A program made the position numbers and the translations under genes. A DNA stretch of 64,000 bases, taken from Hofstenia miamia. Lineage: Eukaryota; Xenacoelomorpha; Acoela; Hofsteniidae. Shown piece after piece: positions 24,298 to 34,708 of the stretch. How positions within the stretch are numbered: the stretch's first letter is position 1; each line of letters begins with the position of its first letter. The stretch is from NCBI GenBank assembly GCA_900660155.1, contig CABFPE010000115.1, forward strand, positions 754,847 to 818,846, given 5' to 3'. The notes beneath the pieces were generated by a model. It was not told the origin of the DNA. It ran no database searches and saw only the letters and a program-made list of their open reading frames with translations.

Positions 24298-25201
24298 ATG
24301 AAGCCTCTATTCAATCATTTTGTTCTTTTCATTGTCGTCATTTCACTGTATATTATTCAGTCTACCGCTCGCACACTTAGAACTAATGGTTTTGGTGGTG
24401 CATATGCAAAAGGTATGTGTGTCATCTATATGCTAAATAGAATAAATAAATATATTCACACTTTAGATCTAATAACTAAAAAATAAACAGTCTAACTTGA
24501 ATTTTAATATTTAAAAGGACCTCAAAAAATGTATTAAACAAGTATTCTTTCGATGTTTAAATCCACAAAACTTATTTCTGAGAATCAATTTCAGCTGGCG
24601 CAGGATGCAATTTTGGAAAACTCCTACAAAAAATTCAGCAAATTTTTCTAAACAACAGATATATGTAATTAAATAAAGAAATGTGCACAACTCCAACAGA
24701 TTAATGAAATCATTTAACTAATTGACAATGTGAATGTTCTTAAAGAATTTTTAGAAATTAATATGATATTATTTATTCCAGTTTGATTCATAAAAATTTT
24801 CACTTATAATAGTTGCTTAGCAAGGACTAAAATTGATAGACATTAAATTTAGTAAATTTTAGTAAGACAATTTTGTGTAACTGCTACGACAAGCAGGGAA
24901 GGCAGTTTTAGTTCGTTGCAGAAAACATTTTAGCATAAATTCTATGGAGAATTTACAATGGTAAAGAACAAAACAAATTTCATCTAAATGTCAAATGGCG
25001 TAAAGCAAGTAATTATTTAATTTAGACAAAATTTCCTGCATGTCAATTTGGTTTATTATATTATACTTGATTTGGACACAAGATGGCATAGAAGTAACAA
25101 TTTAATGATCCAATTTAGGTTCATTTGGCAAAAGAGGCATTGCTGATGGCGTATATTATGGTAGATATGCTGAAGGTTTCCCATTTGATTCAATACAATA
25201 A
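24298..25201 (+). CDS. Candidate amidated neuropeptide precursor (65 aa, 2 exons)
   Basis: Exons 24298-24412 and 25119-25201 are separated by a 706-bp intron with GTATGT donor and TTTAG acceptor (phase 1). The joined frame is 65 residues ending in TAA. Residues 1-24 are a typical signal peptide: MKPLFNHF, then the hydrophobic FVLFIVVISLYII, cleavage likely near QSTA. The next segment TNGFGGAYAKGSFGKR ends in Gly-Lys-Arg, the standard convertase plus amidation signal, predicting a peptide ending in Gly-Ser-Phe-amide. The remaining 21 residues (GIADGVYYGRY, then ending FPFDSIQ) form a C-terminal peptide. One copy of the peptide directly after the signal resembles the layout of SIFamide and allatotropin precursors, but the sequence does not match a family I know. 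Function as a secreted signal is inferred. Confidence 0.72.
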
Positions 25202-27711
25202 CTTAAGCAATGTTTTTAAATTGTTTTATCTGTTTAAGAGTAAAAATTTACGGTGGTAATTGTTATTTTATATCGTACATCAATTTCTTCTATTAATTGA
25301 TTTGAAATTTTAGAATCATGTCTACCTCTAATAATTACTATGAAGGTAATATGAAATATGCAATATTGATAATAAAAATTGGATAATTCATTTGTGGCGT
25401 CATTATTAACACTTAAGTAAGCACTAATTATATTATAAATTGAATGTGATTTTAAAATTTTCAAACATGTAAGCCTCATATAAAGTCATGATATTTATTC
25501 AGCATTTACTGTAAATTAATATCATTTTTTTACAATCTTTTCCAGTATTCGTATTTCATGCCATAATGACAATTGTGAAGTTGCAAATATAATTATAAGG
25601 AACTGAAATTATATTTGAGAAAAGATTTTAAAGTCTTTTATAAATACGTTTGAAGAAATGAAAATTATTTTTTGAAAATAATTTGCGAATCATATTCTAA
25701 AATGTTTTGGAGAAATCCTTATTCAAATGCTTCTCATATACCTTAAAATAAATTTTGCTCTCCCGGTCATTTCTTTTATAATTTTCCACTACTAAATGTT
25801 ATTAAAACGTCAAAATGAAATCGCACTTGTCTAAGTACATGTCCTAGGATTACATGTTTTTTTTGGTTAGCCGTATTCATTTATCTTTAGCTCATTTGTT
25901 TATTTAAGTTTTGCTTATCTGGGGTGGCCGATTTGACCCCCTTCCATATTTTTAGATATAACCGTTTTTTTAAATATACGATCCTTCCATGACTTTTTTT
26001 TAATTTGTTTGCAACTTTTGACGAAAAATTATGCAGATAGGGTCAAGGGTTACAAAGTTATAGCGATTTAAAAAAATAACCCAGGAAAAACGGACATTTC
26101 TTAGGAGTTTCAAAAATAACTATTTTGTATGTAAAGGCTATAAATTGAACCCAATGCATAATTTTCAATCCGAAATTATAATTAAATGTTTTCTAAGTTA
26201 TATTTGCATTATAGGACTTTTTCTTATTCCTATTTATTAAGACTTCTAACATTTTGTGTCAATAATGAGAAATTTAGAAAATTTCATATATAACCTAATA
26301 TAATGCGCATAATTTATATATTAATTATAGTATCGCGAAATGGTTCTGCCAAGATATATCTCATATGTCAAAATATCTCCACACTAAATTTGGTGTTGAT
26401 CGGATCTACTGTTTCTGAGATCTTAGGGGGTGGGCAAATCGCCCCTCTTAGGAATACCTGCTACATAAAGCCCAAGTAAAATGGGGTTAAAATATCTAAC
26501 ATTTCTTGCTTCTCAGAAGCTATTGGTAAAGGGAGGCAACTTTGATATCTATCATCCCGATGAGATAAACAACTTAGCTTGCCTTCAGAGTTTCTATATT
26601 ATTATTTTATAATTATGTTGTACATTATGTTTTGGGAGCAGTTATTTTATAAAATTAATTTGTAGAATTATATTTACACATATATACATTGTGAAATAGT
26701 TTATTTTTTATAATACTATAAAAAATATATTTCAATGTAAATCGTTAATCACCATAATTAAGATTGAATAACTTTAAACTGAACTGTTTTCATTACTTCA
26801 CTTATACAATTTTATAGATATAGAAAAACAAATTAAATATAATAAAAGGATTATAAGGAGGGATATTAGCCATTTTTAACTAAGAGTCAAAGTGAGCAGA
26901 ATGCCTCTAATTACGTTTCTCTTTATTCAATAAATTGAAAAAATATATCAAAAAATCATAACTAATATTTCTTTGGTTTTCTTATTGTTTTTATTGAAGA
27001 GAGATTTCAATAATTTAGCTTGGACACAAAAATTTAGCCATTTACGTGAATTTTTAAACAACAAATTTCTTGGGCAGAAGTTAGTGCATTATTGAGTTTG
27101 GTTAGTAGAAGTCTATTTTCAAATTTTGAAATTTTTGAAGAATACATATTCTGATTTCTAATTTTATTCAAAGAATTTGATTGAAGACTTCTTTAAAATC
27201 AAAATTTCTTTTCATATCGCTTAAGGGCTTACTCAAACAAAACCTCCGGAAATTTTAAATTTCACAGTTTTAATTATCAAGAAAATAATTATTTTAAAAA
27301 AACGTATATATACTAGAAATATGTATATATGAATTCAGCACTAATGCCGGCTTGTAGATATATCTCATAGAATAAAATTTTATTGATATTAATGCATGTG
27401 GAAGAGTGGTTTAAAGATTTTTTGAATCTATCTGTGAAATTTCATTTTACTTGTTGGAAGCTTTTGGAAACTAATGGTTGTAGAATCGGTGTATTTTCTT
27501 ACGTTAAAATAAGTTTATGTCAAAATTCGAAATTCAAAATTACAGCACACACACATTGCTTAGATTTTATTATACAAGAATATTCAGTAAAACAATAGGA
27601 ATTGAAGATAAAGTATAGCGGCAGTCTACAACTCTGTGATCAATGTTTTGCGCGGCCAAGTGGCGGTTTTCCGTAGGATGTAGCAAAGAAATTGTCATGA
27701 CTGCGAAATTG
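25202..27711. other. AT-rich spacer with a conserved-looking non-coding block
   Basis: No gene is seen. Within 25850-26480 there is a less AT-rich stretch beginning GGGGTGGCCGATTTGACC and ending GGGGGTGGGCAAATCGCCCC. It looks like a decayed repeat, but no terminal inverted repeats or target duplication could be confirmed. The 3' UTR of the myosin gene lies at the right end. Confidence 0.4.
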
Positions 27712-30501
27712 TCAAATTACATTTTCATCGATTTCAGTTACTCTATAAGGTATTTCAAAGGATTCGTGGTTCTTTAGCACTTGTATAAAACCCATTTTCT
27801 GAGACACCCCAGTCACGTGAATAATTTCTCCCATTAGGAATTTTCCATATTGCTTCTTCATAATTCTGAAATGTGGATATTCGTATTTCTTTTGGTTCTT
27901 ACCGATGACGTAATTACGTATGGGTGGAATGTTGGGAGGATTTTTTTCATCACAAAGTCCTTCCTGAGAAGTTTGCATGTAGTCTTCAGAATTTAGCCTA
28001 ATTTTAGAATGACTAGATGTTTTGTATTTGTCTTTAAATTTTTTAAAGGACTCCAAAAGCTGTCTAGCTCCATCGGTGAAATATACATGTCGATTACTAA
28101 TGTGGATTTCAACTCTTGCTGAGGTAAGTTTATTATTTTGATGAAAACCCTCAACAATGCTTTTAATATTGGATAGAATCTCAAAAAAATCAGGGCTACT
28201 TTCTACAAGGTGAGAATATCTATTAAGAAATTGTTTGATTTTTAGTTTATTAGTGAAAGCCAAGCCTAACATCTCAACTATTTCTGGTATTTGAAAGTGT
28301 GATATTTGCTTGGAAATGAAGGTAACGTCAAATCGGGTTTGAAGACCTGGACCAGGCTTAAAACACCTTACAAAATGTGGCTTACTTCTAACAAGAACTT
28401 TTAGTAAATTATCTAAACTTTCATGAAAATACTGGCAAAATGATTGGTTTTCATGAATGCGATCTGGGTTTTTGACAGGAAGAATTCCAAATCGAAGCCG
28501 ATTCATGCTGTTGCAATTTTGGTCCAGTAAAGTAAGTTCTTCTTTAAACAAATTTGAAACAAAACTATTATTGCAAAAATTTCGACTAAATATTTGAAGA
28601 ATCTCACCAGAAATGTATTCCTTGGCTTCTCTTAGCAAACCATTAACATCGTAATGTACTGATCCATTGCTATGTAAAATGGAAAACTGTTTGGCATTTT
28701 TGTTGATTCGAACATCATTTTTGTCGATGTTGACAAAGATTTCATCGAATTCATGACCATCAACTGACCAATATTCACTGCAATCTATCCTGCTTAAAAT
28801 ACCCCATGGTTGATTTGAAATGACATCAACTATTGAGCCATTGTCTTTATAGCAAAGATCAATGTTGGTTAAATGAGCGATTTCTTCCTCTTCTTGCAGA
28901 TCAGCAGTAGTTCTAAAAATCTGAGTTGTAAAGTAATATTCAAGCGTTTCCGAGCATAAATTTATACACAGCTGTTCCAAAGAATTTGAATTGGTTTCCT
29001 CGAAACCGTATAGATCAAGAATGCCTATGAAATTTGTCTCATTTATTCCAGGTATTGGGTTTTGTGCGCTAGACATTGACAACGTTCTCTCAAGACTGCT
29101 GTCGCTTGGTGAAGGGCGAGTAATTTGTCGTCGAAGCGAAAATGAATTGAACATATTTTCAGACATTATTCGAATGCTATTGCAATGTTCATTTAAAAAA
29201 TTTACGCATCTAAAATATAAAGCTTCAATTAAATAATTTGTCATTTGCCTCATTTCGTCTGGATATCTTTGAACTAAAAGAGGCTGTGAATCTACATAGT
29301 GTATTTTACACTCCAGACACTTTCTCAAGAGATCTCTCTTAACTGCAAGAAGTTGTGAAACTTTGCTTATTATATCAGAATCTTGATTCTGATCTTCGAA
29401 GCCTTTGCTAAAGTTCAAGTTTCCGAGAAGCAGGCATGAAGCAAAAACATTTAAGAAGTCATCTGGATTTAGGCCTAATGAGGACACTGCTTCCATCCAA
29501 CAGAAAAATCTACCGGCATAAGTTCTGCGAGATTCATATGACAACTCATTGTAATTTGATCTGAGAATAACATAGTATGAAGGATGTGGAGAAGGCAAAA
29601 ACAGTTTCTTTAGTTTCGTTTCAGTTAATCCACACAACATTGCATAGAAAATATGAAATGATGTCTCTCCCTTGGGCCGATTGACAATCCTAGTTTGATT
29701 TAGCCAATAACAATGAAATTTTACATTAGTTAGAGTTTCTCTCTTGATTTGGCACTCTAGGAACTTGCCACATCTTGAAGAATTATCATTCTCATTTGTA
29801 CTGCAGCATGATAGTAAATCTAAAGCATTAATTCTCATCTTCACATGCTGGAAGCATTCATTATCATGACTTGCTCCAAAAAAGTGGAACAGCTCTGATA
29901 AAATTTTATAACTTAGAAACGATTTGCCACTTCCTGAAATTCCACTTAGTACAAAGACGTGAGAGTTCTTCTTTGATTTGAATTCATTAATAGCTTCAGT
30001 TACAAACTGCAAGAGATTTGGATCTTTACGACCATTGGATTGAATTGCCATTTCCAAAGGTAAAACATGTTGTTCTCTCATATGAATAAGATGTGTGCCT
30101 AAAAATATATCAAATATCTCCGATGACCAGTGCTTAAGTAAACAATTGGCGATGTCATTAACAGAAGCTTTCCTGATCTTTGTAAGTAAGTTTGCGCTTA
30201 AGTGTTTTTGAACAAATACCTTCTTGATGTTATCATTAATTTTTTCTAATGAGTTGATAGAGTCTTGTATCTTTCTACTGGTTTCACACAATCCTTTGTT
30301 TAGAGTCAATGTGTTGACTACGCCTTGTAGGTTAAGTTTAATTAAACCAATTTCCTCGAGAATGTGTGAATTACATTCGATGTTATTGGTTGGAAGATTC
30401 TGCAGATCTAGCTCATCCATGTATATTTGGTCTGTGAGTGAGTGCCAACTAGCGCTATGCTGTTCATTTTTATTTGTTTGCACTGAGTAAATTTTTGTCA
30501 T
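27712..30501 (-). CDS. Divergent unconventional myosin, intronless, 929 aa
   Basis: One uninterrupted frame encodes a myosin motor, an actin-activated ATPase. P-loop: GISGSGKS at 187-194, where most myosins have GESGAGKT. Switch I: NDNSSRCGKF (238-247). Switch II: DLYGFE (496-501), followed by the relay NSNSLEQLCIN and TLEYYF. The pattern QTRIVNRPKGETSFHIFY (269-286) and the actin-binding PHFVRCFKPG (708-717) are conserved, and NRHVYFTDGARQLLE (803-817) is the converter/lever start. The catalytic lysine, switch I arginine and switch II glycine and glutamate are kept. No IQ motif is apparent. The tail (about 885-925) has an SH3-like pattern: GEIIHVTGV, GFIQV, FEIPYRV. The N-terminal 110 residues are poorly conserved. 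Class is unclear. Absence of introns suggests a retrogene or intron loss, but the frame is intact. Confidence 0.88.
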   Translation of the reverse strand: MTKIYSVQTNKNEQHSASWHSLTDQIYMDELDLQNLPTNNIECNSHILEEIGLIKLNLQGVVNTLTLNKGLCETSRKIQDSINSLEKINDNIKKVFVQKHLSANLLTKIRKASVNDIANCLLKHWSSEIFDIFLGTHLIHMREQHVLPLEMAIQSNGRKDPNLLQFVTEAINEFKSKKNSHVFVLSGISGSGKSFLSYKILSELFHFFGASHDNECFQHVKMRINALDLLSCCSTNENDNSSRCGKFLECQIKRETLTNVKFHCYWLNQTRIVNRPKGETSFHIFYAMLCGLTETKLKKLFLPSPHPSYYVILRSNYNELSYESRRTYAGRFFCWMEAVSSLGLNPDDFLNVFASCLLLGNLNFSKGFEDQNQDSDIISKVSQLLAVKRDLLRKCLECKIHYVDSQPLLVQRYPDEMRQMTNYLIEALYFRCVNFLNEHCNSIRIMSENMFNSFSLRRQITRPSPSDSSLERTLSMSSAQNPIPGINETNFIGILDLYGFEETNSNSLEQLCINLCSETLEYYFTTQIFRTTADLQEEEEIAHLTNIDLCYKDNGSIVDVISNQPWGILSRIDCSEYWSVDGHEFDEIFVNIDKNDVRINKNAKQFSILHSNGSVHYDVNGLLREAKEYISGEILQIFSRNFCNNSFVSNLFKEELTLLDQNCNSMNRLRFGILPVKNPDRIHENQSFCQYFHESLDNLLKVLVRSKPHFVRCFKPGPGLQTRFDVTFISKQISHFQIPEIVEMLGLAFTNKLKIKQFLNRYSHLVESSPDFFEILSNIKSIVEGFHQNNKLTSARVEIHISNRHVYFTDGARQLLESFKKFKDKYKTSSHSKIRLNSEDYMQTSQEGLCDEKNPPNIPPIRNYVIGKNQKKYEYPHFRIMKKQYGKFLMGEIIHVTGVSQKMGFIQVLKNHESFEIPYRVTEIDENVI

Positions 30502-31763
30502 TTGCTACAAGCAATAAGTCATCATTTTCATACGTAATTGTGATCAAAGCAATGTCTGGCTTTCACGCAAAATTCATCGAAAGCATGCCAAATGTACAGT
30601 TAATAATTATTATTTAAACGTAGACAATTCAATTTAGAAATTTACTAAAATATACATTGATATTGGTTACAATGTATGATGAAATTTTTGTATGTAACAT
30701 TTCACCAATGCGCATATGCGGAATCTGCCCCACTCATAGCACCATAAAATTAACTATAAAATATTCGATTCGTCTTAACCAATGTTAACATTTGTAGATT
30801 ATAAAACAATAAAAAAAACTTCCCATATGACAGGCTATGTCACTTAATTTAAAAACTTCTAATGGAAAAATGATAGCAAATCAATATCAACTTAGAGAAA
30901 ATGAAAGCCTAAATATTTGGCGAAATTTGGTAACGCATACAATTAACATTTACTTTTTTATAAATAGTTGCTTTTATATGCATTTTTATCGTGTCATAAT
31001 GTAGCTAGTTTATAAATATGGTGTAGACTTAATAATTCTATTAATTCGTACATATATATATATATCGATAATTCCAACAGCAATAAAAACAATGAAATAA
31101 CTTTATTCTAAAAACTGAAAAACAAATCTTTTCAATAAATGTAAAAATAACTGATTGGACAATATTAGGTATCTGTTTAAAAATATAGATGTGAATTGAG
31201 CTTTTATTACTTGTGGTAGGTGTATTTAGTTCTTCTAGTGGCTCTTTCATTAAATACTCTCAAAAAGGAGTTGAGAATATGGGCCTCGTTCTGTCCATCA
31301 TTCAAACTTGTTATGTGTCTTCTCGCTTTCGTAATCTTCAGTAATGAGAATTTTTCAATACTAACATTTTGATGTTAACTTCCTTTTAAGGAGAACTGTT
31401 GAATCTAAAATTTCTTCAGCAATATCTTAAGTACACCACATAGCATGACCCTACAGATATTTAAAGAAAATATTTTACAAGCACATACAAACTTAAATTT
31501 TAACTGCAACTACACAATTGCACAACAATGACAGCTAAAATTTAACAATTGGATAGCATGGGTATATAAATATAAATGATAAATGCAGTCATAATCATTG
31601 CAATGAATGAACTCTAAAAGCCTAAGTGATCCGAATTGACCACTTCCAATCTTTGATCATATTTTATATGCCAACTATGAGTCATCCAGTGATAACAATC
31701 AACAACATTTATTAATTTGTAGGGCTAAATTGATTAACCAACAAATGAATTTTAACAAAGTGA
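30502..31763. other. Spacer upstream of the myosin gene
   Basis: AT-rich. A short (TA)n stretch lies at 31051-31064. No coding region supported. The first few hundred bases should carry the myosin promoter. Confidence 0.4.
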
Positions 31764-32027
31764 TTTAGAACATCTTATTCGTTTACTTACCTTAAATGTC
31801 TGGGAAATCAGATCGGACTCCTAATACTAATAATTGCTATTTTCAGCATTTATGTTGTATACAATAGAGAAGGTGAGTTCAAAACTTCGACTCAAGTCCT
31901 TTCCGACAAATCCCTAGGGCCAGCCAAAATCCGCACTATTCGTGCTGGAGTTTCCACCAAAATGTTTGCAGATATTATTGATTCTCAATATGGATTACTG
32001 GAAAAAACTATTTCTTTTACAAAGTAG
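31764..32027 (+). CDS. Possible exon: membrane anchor plus short luminal/extracellular segment
   Basis: An 87-codon open frame without an initial ATG. It follows a GATTTAG acceptor-like site (31762-31768). The translation has a strong transmembrane segment, IGLLILIIAIFSIYVVY, preceded by a short K/N/Q region and followed by NREGEFKTSTQVLSDKSLGPAK..IRTIRAGVS, ending TAG. Base composition is richer in G+C than the flanks, as in coding DNA. A GAGAAG|GTGAGT donor lies just after the membrane segment (about 31872), so the exon may end there. The layout would suit a type II membrane protein, but no family is recognised and partner exons were not found. It could be a gene fragment. Confidence 0.35.
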   Translation, partial: FRTSYSFTYLKCLGNQIGLLILIIAIFSIYVVYNREGEFKTSTQVLSDKSLGPAKIRTIRAGVSTKMFADIIDSQYGLLEKTISFTK

Positions 32028-33854
32028 TTCCGGCAATATAAACAATGGTGATAGAAGTTTGGGAGACGTTTTTTTAAAAAATTTGAATATACCCTTCTTT
32101 TGATGTAAGGAATGTGTATCGCGTTTAGTCATTGTTGACAAATGAGCCAAGATTGGTTCAACATTATTTATAAATATATGTTTGCTTTGATAAAAAAATC
32201 AACGCGTTTGCAAAAATTTGTAATAAATTTACGCCTATCAGAGATATTTTAGTAAAGCCCTTGAAGTCTTTAATGCACCTCAGTTGCAATTAATCCTTTA
32301 CTTTGGAAAGGTTTGGAAATGTTTGAATTTGTTGTTTTAAGTTCAAATCAAATTTCTGTAATTTAATTGATTGTAAGCCGCAATATTTAATGCTAAATAT
32401 GTAATTAGATAAATAACTACCTCATTTTTGTTATAAATTTCTTCCTATTTTTTAGCAAGCTTTCTAGTTTTTCTTTTCTAATTTTATCGATTATATGTGT
32501 TGGATATTTATTGCACTTTTATATCATCTTTAATCTTGATGATTGATTTATTAAGCTCTTTATAGCTGTCTCCAATGATATAAAGTCTATGTATTGTATA
32601 TTCCTTTTGTAGTAAAAGGTACTTGTGAATTATTCACTAAATTGGTATCCACAAACTTAATGTAATATGATAACATGAATTTGCAATATTGTGTTTCAAT
32701 GCACAATATTAAGAAATGGCCATTATTTTTGTTTTCCTTTTCGAATGTAAACTAAATTGAGAATCTAATTTAACGGAAGGAAGCATGTATTTACAATGTA
32801 ATTCTTACATTATTTTCTGATATAATCATCATATTTACACTAACTATATTAAGATTGTTATCATTAACTATTGTAAGCTTCAACGCAAACTTGAATGTTA
32901 GAGAGATTTACCCAAATACGATCACCAATGATATATTAACGGATTTTAATAAAAATAAAAAAGTTAAGAAACAACGTTATGTAATTAGAATAAGAAGCCG
33001 ATATATCATTCAATAATTGTTTTTCATTCTCACAAAATTAACGCAATGAAATTGCCCTAGTGTGTAATTTATCGAATGAATATGCTTAGATATAACCATG
33101 TAGTTTTGTATGACTACGATTACTAGGGCTCTTATTAAAGACATAATGTCGATATTCTTTTATAAAATCAATATTTTGGATAATATAATGTAACGCCGTA
33201 ACTTTGCTGAATTACTTTAGTATCTCGCTTCAGTTACATTAACGTGGAGTTGTCCTATTCACACACGGATATGGTACGGGAGGTGCTGTGGCACCAGGCC
33301 CACAAATAGCAAAAAATAGTGTCCTTTCGAGTTTCGAACTTGAGCTTTTGGAGCCGCAAAATACCAAATTATAATAGTTTTTATATAAAAAATAGCAAAC
33401 AATTGGGGTGCAAAACTAGGAAAAATATTTTAATAAACAATCGTAGACAATTTTTGAGGCCCGATAGTCATGCAGATACCTAATATGTAAATGTATATTC
33501 ACAAAATAATACCAGTAAGTAGTAGAAATATCGACTATGCACCAAAACAGGTACTAAACATTTATTACATATAATAAAAGGGAGGTCAGGGCCTAATTTT
33601 GACATCTTGCACCGGGCCCCAATTTTTCAGTGGCATCAATGTATATATATATATATATATANNNNNNNNNNNNNNNNNNNNNNNNNNNNNNNNNNNNNNN
33701 NNNNNNNNNNNNNNNNNNNNNNNNNNNNNNNNNNNNNNNNNNNNNNNNNNNNNNNNNNNNNNNNNNNNNNNNNNNNNNNNNNNNNNNNNNNNNNNNNNNN
33801 NNNNNNNNNNNNNNNNNNNNNNNNNNNNNNNNNNNNNNNNNNNNNNNNNNNNNN

Positions 33855-33892
<38 letters not shown>

Positions 33893-34140
33893 TATATACA
33901 TATGAGTGACATGAATGTATGTAAATGACTAAATTCGGCTTGATTCCTATAAAATATATGATAAAATATTCCTTAATCAAGATAATACTTTAAAATAAGA
34001 ACTTGTATTACAATAAATAAGTAGTCTCATAACATTTGCAAAATTTAAGCTAATATGCTAAGCTACAATCAAGTTAAAATTTAAATTCCTTATTTGCAAC
34101 TATAAACAAATATATCAATCAGTGTTTTTGCTTGTAGGAA
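32028..34140. other. AT-rich spacer with an assembly gap
   Basis: No gene recognised. It contains a gap of 193 N (33662-33854) flanked on both sides by (TA)n runs. The segment 33240-33640 is less AT-rich and includes GCACCAGGCCC near 33282 and TTGCACCGGGCCCC near 33607, sequences resembling hAT-type repeat ends, but pairing and target duplication could not be established. Confidence 0.4.
33643..33898. repeat. (TA)n microsatellite interrupted by an N gap
   Basis: TA runs at 33643-33661 and 33858-33890 flank the gap at 33662-33854. The true length of the repeat and of the gap is unknown. Confidence 0.9.
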
Positions 34141-34174
34141 CTCTATCATTTGAGGAGTAGTTTTTGCTCGCACG

Positions 34175-34292
34175 ATGCAGACTGAAGAGGTCCTGTTGGA
34201 TATGTGGTTTAAAGAAATCTGTCAGAAAAAAAAATTATATGGCATGCTATTGAGTACTTCACCTGCTCTAAGTTTCGTTTTAGAAAATTTGG
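34175..34292 (+). CDS. Possible first exon of the gene at 34.7-35.8 kb
   Basis: The ATG at 34175 opens a frame reading MQTEEVLLDMWFKEICQ, continuing to FVLENL, then a good donor TTTG|GTAAGA. It precedes the 370-codon frame by about 0.4 kb on the same strand. The phase (0) does not fit either acceptor proposed for that frame directly, so an intermediate exon would be needed; AAGATTACTACTG after TTTTTTACAG at 34624 is one candidate. No family is recognised. Tentative. Confidence 0.3.
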
Positions 34293-34708
34293 TAAGAAAA
34301 TCTGCCTTTTTCAAATGATATAGAAATAAAGTAACAATCATTTAGATACATTATTTATCTTAGTATATTAAATTCCTTCTGGAATGCGTTGATATTTAAG
34401 AGTAGTCCTTGATGTAGTATATAATTAATAAGTACTGAGACTGCTAATATAGAAATCTTTTAAAAATGCAATGTTCAAATCTACCAAAATTCAACAGTAA
34501 TTATATTCAACAAGGAGTATTTAAAAATTTGGCGCACTTGATTTTTCACATTTTTGTTAAATGATGGCATCCTTTATGGATAATCGCAGGTGCAAAGCAA
34601 TGTTCAATTTGATGTGTTTTTTACAGAAGATTACTACTGTAAACAAAGAAATATCGTATTGGAATTTACACATCAATGCGCTTATTGAAATTTTAAATTT
34701 CAATTTCT

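Noticed and set aside
25850-26480. Possible MITE with GGGGTGG..CCCC ends
   Set aside because: Symmetry of the end motifs is weak and no target duplication was found.
33240-33640. Possible hAT element with GGGCCC-type ends
   Set aside because: The two ends do not pair convincingly, no target duplication is visible, and a gap adjoins the right side.
33586-33980. Several open frames of about 100 codons on both strands
   Set aside because: They run through an N gap and (TA)n repeats; the residues are Ile-Tyr repeats and unknowns.
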